From the NCBI GenBank assembly GCA_021234155.1, contig JAJEKV010000052.1, positions 3,094,254 through 3,158,253 of the forward strand: 64,000 nt of DNA, read 5' to 3'. The number at the start of each line of letters is the position of its first letter. The stretch's first letter is position 1. A model generated the notes under the pieces. That model was not told where the DNA came from. It worked only from the letters and a program-made list of their open reading frames with translations, and ran no database searches. The DNA comes from Isoetes taiwanensis (taxonomy: Eukaryota; Streptophyta; Lycopodiopsida; Isoetales; Isoetaceae). Of the stretch, positions 57,421-64,000 are shown piece after piece. Position numbers and translations under genes: made by a program.

Positions 57421-57834
57421 AGCGAACAAGGCGAGGGGGGATCTTTGTGTTATTTGGGAGAACATAACACCACAAATGTGATGAAATTGTGGGGAGGCAT
57501 AGCCATGCTTGGGGATTACTCACCTGCAGATAGTCTGCGCCCTCGTAATAGATGACCAGGGTTATATAGCCCTGCGAACCAATGTCTCTTCGAGTATTAT
57601 CTTTTATCTAAGTGATAGTGAGAAAGCCGACATGGCTAATGTTTGGGTTCTTTGTAACCAACTCGAGTTCTTACCCATTATCTCAACTCTACTTCATACC
57701 CTCCTCCTCCTAGTATTGTTTCATACCCCCTCCCCCCTTGCTACCCTCCCAAAATTCCCCCCTCCTCCTCTTGGCTCACATCCCTCCCCTCCCCTCCCGC
57801 CCGATCTAGCATTTTTGCGGGGGTCCGGGTAATA
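57407..57834 (+). pseudogene. SPRP-D: 5'-truncated copy of SPRP-C
   Basis: Starts inside the domain at IFLAIANKA, without signal peptide, directly abutting the PPR 5' end. Then GEHNTTNVMKLWGGIAMLGD, YIALRTNVSSSIIFYLSDSE and a Pro-rich tail with frame shifts. Differences from SPRP-C lie at CAG/CTG positions (GGCAGGGGCAGGG there, GGCGAGGGGGG here). Made by the tandem duplication, not by a separate event. Confidence 0.88.
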
Positions 57835-60800
57835 GCTTCTCACCTCAACTATCAATGTTTTTCCATGTTCTCATTAAGTCATTGCTCTTATTAACTTATT
57901 GTTTTGCTTGTGCAACAGTGACACTGTCGTTCATGCGCCTTTCCCATCGTCCTTGTTTTTGCTCTTGTTGATTTGCTCTAGCATACTTACATTAGCGTAA
58001 TAGTTGAGGATTCTTTACAACGAGAAGTCTTTGTTCTCTTTTGTCCAATTCGTTTTTTATTGAGTATTTCCTTGATTTTATAATCAGTTGTAGACTCTTG
58101 AATTAAAAAACATGTTATGCCTATTTGGTCCAATTCAAATTTTCGTCTCCCTCTAAGTATGTCCCTTAGAACACTGCCTTCCTCCAAACCATCAATAGGC
58201 TGAAGTTTCAAAATAATTTCTCTCCATTGGATCCTAGGCAAATTGATATTCCCGCTGTTGTGCACTCTATATTCCTTCATAAGAGCAAGTGTTGTACAAA
58301 TAGTGTTCTCTGTGGTGTTTTTATCTTCTTGGTTTGAATTTGAGAAAGTGGATTGTTACAAAAAAAAATGCCAAAAGATTTGGAGGAGGGAGTATTCATG
58401 TTTCTTGTTTGCACAGATTTCTTCCCCCCTTGGTACCCCTCCCCCCTTGGTACCCTCCCAAAATCCCCCCCCTCCTCCTCTTGCCCTTATCCCTCCCCTC
58501 CCCCGCCCGCCCGATCTAGCATTTTTTCTTAGGGTCCAAGTAATCTTCTCACCTCAACACCTCAACAAAAGTGTTTTGCTCGAGCTTTTTATACCTTTCA
58601 ATGAGTGAAACAAATCTATAATATATAAATCTAGTTTTTGTGGTGTCTTGAGAATCTTAAAAGCATAGTCTTGAATGCATTCATTGAGGACTTCTATTAT
58701 ACACTATACATGGTTCTAGTTTTTGTGGTTCCCGAGAAACTTTAAAGCATAACCTTTAACGTATTCATTGAAGATATTTGTCTTCTCCTTTGTTGTGTTT
58801 GAATATCTAGCACAATAATAGGGGGTTTTTTTGTGTTTTTGTACGCTTTTCACTAAGGTTTTCCTATGATTTCGTGATGTATTCAAATGGATGTACTAAT
58901 GCGTACATCTAGAGTGCACCATTTCTGAGCCATTGATTTTAGCCTATTTTTTTTCAATGGTCAACAACCAATGGCTCACAACAAAAGCCCTTTTTTTTGT
59001 GCGTGTGGTGCATAATGGGCACATGAAGGGCCATTGATTTTAGCCTTTTTTTTTCAATGGTCAACAACCAACGGCTCACAACAAAAGCCCTCTGTTTGCA
59101 TAATGAGCACATGAAGGGCTTGAAGGGCGATGTAGTGCGGTTTCCGCCAAGCAACACATTTCTTATCATAACTTTTGATCCAGAGCTTTGTTTGAGATGA
59201 TGTTTATTGCGTTGGAAAGCTCTCTCCGAGACCTTTTTGATAGTGTATGATATGGATATGTTTGGTTAAGTTATCTATGCTAAAACAACAATTTTTCGGC
59301 CGGGTTTGGTAGGCTTTCACATCCTACCAGCTGATTAATACAGGATTGCGCTATTGGATATTGTTTTATGGCTCATTTCGAATGAAGCTTGAAAAAATTA
59401 CCATGCATTTTTAGATTTTGAGGCAAAGTTATTAAGCAAATTCCAAGGCTTCTAGATCCTTGTGCTAACAAGCGAAAAGTTTCCCACTTTGGTTTCTCAC
59501 CACAAGAATCCATGGAGGCCAAAGGCTGCTGTTCAATTCCAGTTGAAAAATGTTTGTTGCAAACTTTATGACTTTCAGAATAATGGGATCAATCTGCTCT
59601 ATCTTTGTGGTAACTTTTACTTATGTTCTATTTGTTTTATTGTAATCAAATTCAAAAGCTACAGGTGATGAAAGGCTCAAATGAATTCTAGTTTTTTTCT
59701 GGTTTGAATTCTAAAATTTTTGTTGTGCCTCTTTATTTTCTGTCCTTTCACTAATGCATCTCGCATTTGGATCTTAGTCATGACTTATCTGTTGGCCGCC
59801 TAATGTTTAGGGACTAGAATTGGCAAGAAAGCTTGAAACATATGTAATTTGGCGTGTTGCAATGAGCAGGTTCACACTTTGCTCAAAGCTGTTTCAAATT
59901 AAATTCTTATTATCAAGCAAATGCTTAGTTTTATGTAGCTTCACATTCATTGGGTTTAAATGGTTGGACTCAAAGGCCTTAGTGCTAAAGCAAAACACAT
60001 TTGCACTATTGAAACTTCATGTCATTAAGTTTAAATTGTTTGATTCAAAGTTGTTAGTGTTAAAATAAAGCACAAGGATATGTTGGGTTCAATTTCCATG
60101 ACATGACTTAACAGTCATCTTCTTAACAAATGTTCTTTATTCCATTGATAACTCTTCTAAATTACTTTAATAACATGTTGACCTTTTTTGAGGCTCCACA
60201 ATTGCTATATATCATTTTTTATTGTTATGTTGTCCATCTCCAAGGCCCCGAAGGGGCGAAAAAAACAAGGTGCTGCGCACGGAGTGTTGCCCTCTGTGGC
60301 CCGAGGGTGAAGTGGCTTAAATCATATTTCAAAGTCATATTTTCACAATCAAGCAAAATTGCTACTTCAAAACAATACAATACTTGATACTTGATTCTTG
60401 TTTTCAACAAGAATTTCTCCCTTGATCCCTAAAATATTATTCTAGTTCTGGAAAGGGCCACAATCCTATAAAGATATGTTGCCAGAGTTTAAATCGTAAT
60501 TGTAAACATGACGTGTTATTTTAGCTTGTGCGCTACAATTTGTCTACTGTGATATGTGTTAATTTAGCTTGTGTGCTATAATTTGTTTGCTTTGCATGCT
60601 TGTCCTTCACATGGTTCAAATATTGTTCACAACTATTCATTTTCTAGATATTCAAGTGATCACTTAATAAAAAGAAGAATATATTTTAAAGCACATCTTC
60701 TATACCCACATCGTTTCCAAAGATCATCCTCCAAGACCATCTCCAAATACAGGTATTACGTAATTGTAGTCAAACAGCAATTGCAGTCAAACAGCAACAT

Positions 60801-60973
60801 CTAACTAAAATTCACCATATAACAAAGGCAAAATTCAAGCTGTTATTTTATTTTCAAATGAACTACATGTACATGGTTCAAAACTTAGAAAAAAAAAATA
60901 CTTGCACAACATAATCACAACAGCTTGAAGTAACAATTCACATTCGCACTGCAGAGACATGGAATGAGGCGTC
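57835..60973. repeat. Left half of tandem unit 2, non-coding
   Basis: Copy of 28698-31842 without the giant element. It has the same second Pro-rich stretch at about 58410-58560, the same ~101-bp pair at 58928-59120 and the same conserved short ORFs. The CAG/CTG-type differences continue to about 60.3-60.5 kb and then fade. Confidence 0.8.
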
Positions 60974-61996
60974 AATGCCAGTTTTTCCCATTTTACGATA
61001 GCTAGCATAAGATCCATATTAGCTCGCATAAGATCTGCATCTTTCAAGTTGTTTGGCTCACAGGCAATAAAACTTTCTTGTCTGCATTATTCTATGGCAA
61101 ATCATCCACCAAAAAATGATGATGGATACGTTTCTTCATTGGCCATATTCCAAAACCATACGTACATCTCTGCAATAGTTATAAGGCATCAAGTCAATGC
61201 ATAAATTATAACTATATGTCATGCTTACTTTTCACGATGAACATCTTCCACAGCACCACTGGTGACTAGCAGTAAGCAGATATTAAAATATTCATCAGAC
61301 GCGCCATACACCATGGAAACAGTCGTGACATTTAGTGAATTGAACCATATAGAGTGGTATAAGTTAGACTACTGGAACAGCAAAATGATAACAAGTGCTG
61401 TTCCATAGACATCTTAATTTGTTGCAAAAATTATCAATACTTTGCTTTTATCTCATATCTGTCTGGAGTCAACATTGCATCTTAAAGTGGCTTGTTTTGC
61501 AAAAAGAAGCAGCCGTGGTTGTTCGCATTGATATTGCAAATTTGTCGAAATATTGTGGTCACTTTGCATTTCCGAGCTGCGGACTAGTTATTCATCAACA
61601 GTCAATGACAACCACCAAGCAACTTTAGTGTAATCATTGCTGGTTATCCGACAGAATATCTGCTCTTTAACTCTGTTAAATTTTCTAGCACCACCAAGAA
61701 ATCAAACTGATGGGTCTCAAGGGATTCCTTATTGTTAGAGACTTGCTTCAGACCCTTCCTTGATGTGCACTCATTGAACTGACAGGTTTCACACATTGAA
61801 GTGGGACCTGAGCTCCTTCGTTTACTTTCTTGGATTTTGAACTTATCAGGAACGCTCAGCAGTATGGATCTTTTTGCGTTTACATCCTATTCTGGAAAGA
61901 TTCACATTATTCTTTTCCATCTCCATCTTCAGTCCAGAAACCCTTGGTTGAAAATGACTTATAGAACCAGCCGATGTTTTCAATGTGACCTGGACA
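60974..61996. repeat. Right half of tandem unit 2, non-coding part
   Basis: Includes the empty insertion site of the giant element at its start. No gene recognised. The frame after the PPR stop (61846-62049, another frame) is open but shows no E+ or DYW motif. Confidence 0.7.
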
Positions 61997-63842
61997 TTAC
62001 TTAACGACCATGGCATATATGTTCGAGAGCAACACATAAGCTGAGTCATTGGAGGGCTCTACACTCAGAACATGTCCTAATGCTTGCTCACCTAGTTCCT
62101 TATTACCGTAAACTTTGCATGCAGCTAGAAGGGAAGTCCAAGATTCCACAGCTGTTTCAAATGGCATGCTGTTAATAAAATCGAGTGCCTGATGAAGCTG
62201 CCCTATACGTCCAAGCAGGTCAGTAATACAAACATAATGTTGCACTTTCAGAGTAATGCCATAGTCCCCTGTGATTGAAGAAAAATAATAACATCCTTTA
62301 TCTAGCAGACATGCATGATTGCAAGCTGACAAAGCAGAAATAAATGTGATATCATCTGGCCTTACAAGATCGAGTAGCATGATTTCAAACATTTTCAGAG
62401 CCTCCATGCCATCTCCATGCTGAGCATATCCTGCAATGATTGCATTCCATGAGACAATATCTCGTACAGGCAAACTCCAGAACACCTGACGGGCATCCTC
62501 TATGCTGCCACATTTAGCATACATGTCAATAAGAGCATTGCCAATAATACTATTCAGCTGAGGGATATTTTCTAAAATGCTTTTATGAATTTTCTTTCCC
62601 TCTTGCAAAGCTGCTACACCAGAACATGCACTCATCAAGCTTACAAAAGTAGCTTCATCGGGTTTAACACCTTCCTGTGCCATAAGTACGAAAAGATCCA
62701 GAGCTTGTTTTACGTCAGCATTTTCTATATATCCTGTGAACATTGCATTCCAGGAGACAACGTCTTGTACAGAAAGAATTTCAAACACACAACGTGCACT
62801 CTCTATGACTCCACATTTAGCATACATACTGATGAGGCTACTATTTATAAAGATGTCTAAGTGCTCTCCCATAAGTAATATGCTAGCATGGACCCATTTG
62901 CCATATTCCATGACCATAGCAGATGTGCAAGAACTTAAAATGCTAACAAAACTGAATTTATCTGGCTCAATAACCTCTATAGACATTTGCTTAAAAAGTT
63001 GTAGGGCTCCCAAGTAATCTCCATTGTGCACATATCCTGCTAACATTATGTTAAATGATACAATAGTATGTAGACTCAGCCTGTTAAAAACTTGGCACGC
63101 ATTACTTATGTTACCACAGCCAGCATACATGTCGACAAGTGTACTCCCAACATAAACATCAGACTCACATCTAGCTTGTAGTATATCAGCATGGACACGT
63201 TTACCTTGTCCCTGACCTGAGCATGCACCTACAATGCTCATTAAAGTAACTTTATTGGGCTTGAAGCCTTGTTGCTGCATTTCGTTATAGTACTCAAGAG
63301 CTTCAGGCCCATCACCTTCTTGGATGAGACCACCAATCATTGCACTCCATGAGACAACATTTTGTGCAGGAAGTCGTTTGAATACCTGCCGAGAATCTTC
63401 CATGCTTCCACATTTAGCATACATGTCAATTAAACTGCTTCCAAGAAAGATATCCAACTCAAACCCAACTTCCAGAATTTTAGCATGAAACAACTTTCCA
63501 GATTGTAGAACCCAATTAATAGCACAAGCATTTATAACACCTACAAAGGTGAATTTATCAGGGGACACACCCTTCAATAGCATTTGATTGAACAGATAAA
63601 AAGCTTACTTTACTATCCCTATGTTCTACAAACCCAGCAATTATTGTAGTCCATGTGCAGACATCTTGTGTGCGCATTCTAATGAAGACTCCATAAGCAT
63701 CGACTATTCTGCTGCATTTAGTATACATATTCAGTAGTGTATTGCCAACATAAATATCATTCTCACATTTAGCCCTCAAGATGTTAGCATGTACCAATTT
63801 CCCTTCTTCCATAGCAGACATCTTTTTGGCAATAGCGAACAA
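61997..63842 (-). pseudogene. PLS-class PPR protein with C-terminal E domain, 5'-truncated
   Basis: A 528-codon frame (63583-61997) plus a shifted 94-codon frame (63842-63558). It is a run of P, L and S motifs marked by repeated MYAKCG-type ends (LIDMYAKCGSMEDSRQVFKR, TLVDMYAGCGNISNACQVFN, LISMYAKCGVIESARCVFEI, LIDMYAKCGSIEDARQVFWS) and VVSWxAMI/I-x-G starts. The E domain follows (SLLAACKVYGNKELGEQALG, then SAYVLLSNIYA). There is no DYW domain. Family role: sequence-specific binding of organelle RNA, usually for C-to-U editing. The 5' end is lost at the tandem junction: the first codons FAIAKKMSAMEEGK run straight into antisense SPRP. One extra base near 63600 (AAAGTAAGCTTTT) breaks the frame; unit 1 has it too, so the gene was probably already defective before duplication. 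Confidence 0.87.
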
Positions 63843-64000
63843 GGCAGGGGCAGGGATGCTGTGTTATTTGGGAGAACGCAACACCACAAATGTGATGAAA
63901 TTGTGGGGAGGCATAGCCATGCTTGGGGATTACTCAGCTGCAGATAGCTGCGCCCTCGTAATAGATGACCAGGGTTATATAGCCCTGCGAACCAATGTCT
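63820..64000 (+). pseudogene. SPRP-E: start of tandem unit 3, 5'-truncated SPRP
   Basis: Identical in reading to SPRP-C from IFLAIANKAGAGMLCYLGER through GGIAMLGDYSAADSCALVID, running off the window edge. No CAG/CTG damage here. The signal peptide is missing. Confidence 0.9.

Larger units (their letters stand above)
28269..64000. repeat. Tandem array of a ~6.4-kb SPRP-PPR unit
   Basis: Unit 1 is 28269-57406, interrupted by the giant LTR element (31843-54543); without it the unit is ~6.4 kb. Unit 2 is 57407-63819. Unit 3 starts at 63820 and runs off the window. Every unit starts at the same SPRP codon (...ATCTTTTTGGCAATAGCG, I-F-L-A-I-A) and ends in a 5'-truncated PPR gene (minus strand F-A-I-A-K-K-M-S-A-M). 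The joint at 57407 and at 63820 is identical, so one junction was copied. Confidence 0.88.

Noticed and set aside
1-64000. CRISPR array, prophage, bacterial operon or organelle DNA
   Set aside because: Repeats are minisatellite or transposon type, genes have spliceosomal introns, and no array of spaced identical repeats with unique spacers was seen.

Overview
This is nuclear DNA from a land plant with a large, repeat-rich genome. The evidence is an F-box/kelch gene of plant type, a sucrose synthase pseudogene with introns, a PLS-class pentatricopeptide repeat (PPR) protein, two chromodomain Ty3/gypsy retrotransposons and an L1-type LINE. The mix would suit a fern or another seed-free vascular plant, but that is an inference; no rRNA, tRNA or organelle gene pins the species down. 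I found no complete RNA gene and no CRISPR array.

Layout. 1-0.8 kb is a 19-bp/57-bp minisatellite. 0.8-5.7 kb is mostly non-coding, with a LINE 3' fragment at 3.7-4.2 kb and a TATA box before the F-box/kelch gene. That gene (5.70-12.23 kb, +) has one short ancestral intron into which a 5.4-kb chromovirus inserted in the opposite direction (6199-11591, TSD TCTGA). 14.1-20.7 kb is a decayed L1-type LINE (-), split by a 1.7-kb TIR transposon at 15917-17619. 21.5-22.1 kb is a sucrose synthase pseudogene. 24.3-28.7 kb is a cluster of uncharacterised secreted proline-rich proteins (called SPRP-A, -B and -C here), made by duplication of a head-to-head gene pair.

From 28.27 kb to the end the locus is a tandem array of a ~6.4-kb unit. 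Each unit runs from a 5'-truncated SPRP gene (+) to a 5'-truncated PPR gene (-). The first unit is split by a 22.7-kb LTR retrotransposon (31843-54543, two 1606-bp LTRs, TSD GCGTC). Its gag-pol is a chromovirus type with a C-terminal chromodomain (47.9-52.3 kb). Between the 5' LTR and gag lie about 14 kb of extra sequence: an accessory ORF, a ~9.3-kb insert carrying a SMUG1-like uracil-DNA glycosylase gene fragment, an inverted-repeat element, a LINE fragment, a SINE and a polyadenylated retrocopy, then an ORF with a histone H3 core but almost no H3 tail, and another unknown ORF.

Two points deserve most attention. First, the tail-less histone H3 ORF sits inside a chromodomain retrotransposon. 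Second, between about 31.8 and 60.5 kb the sequence differs from its own duplicate copies almost only at CAG/CTG trinucleotides. That looks like a base-calling artefact at CHG-methylated cytosines, not ordinary mutation, and it probably explains many of the broken reading frames there.
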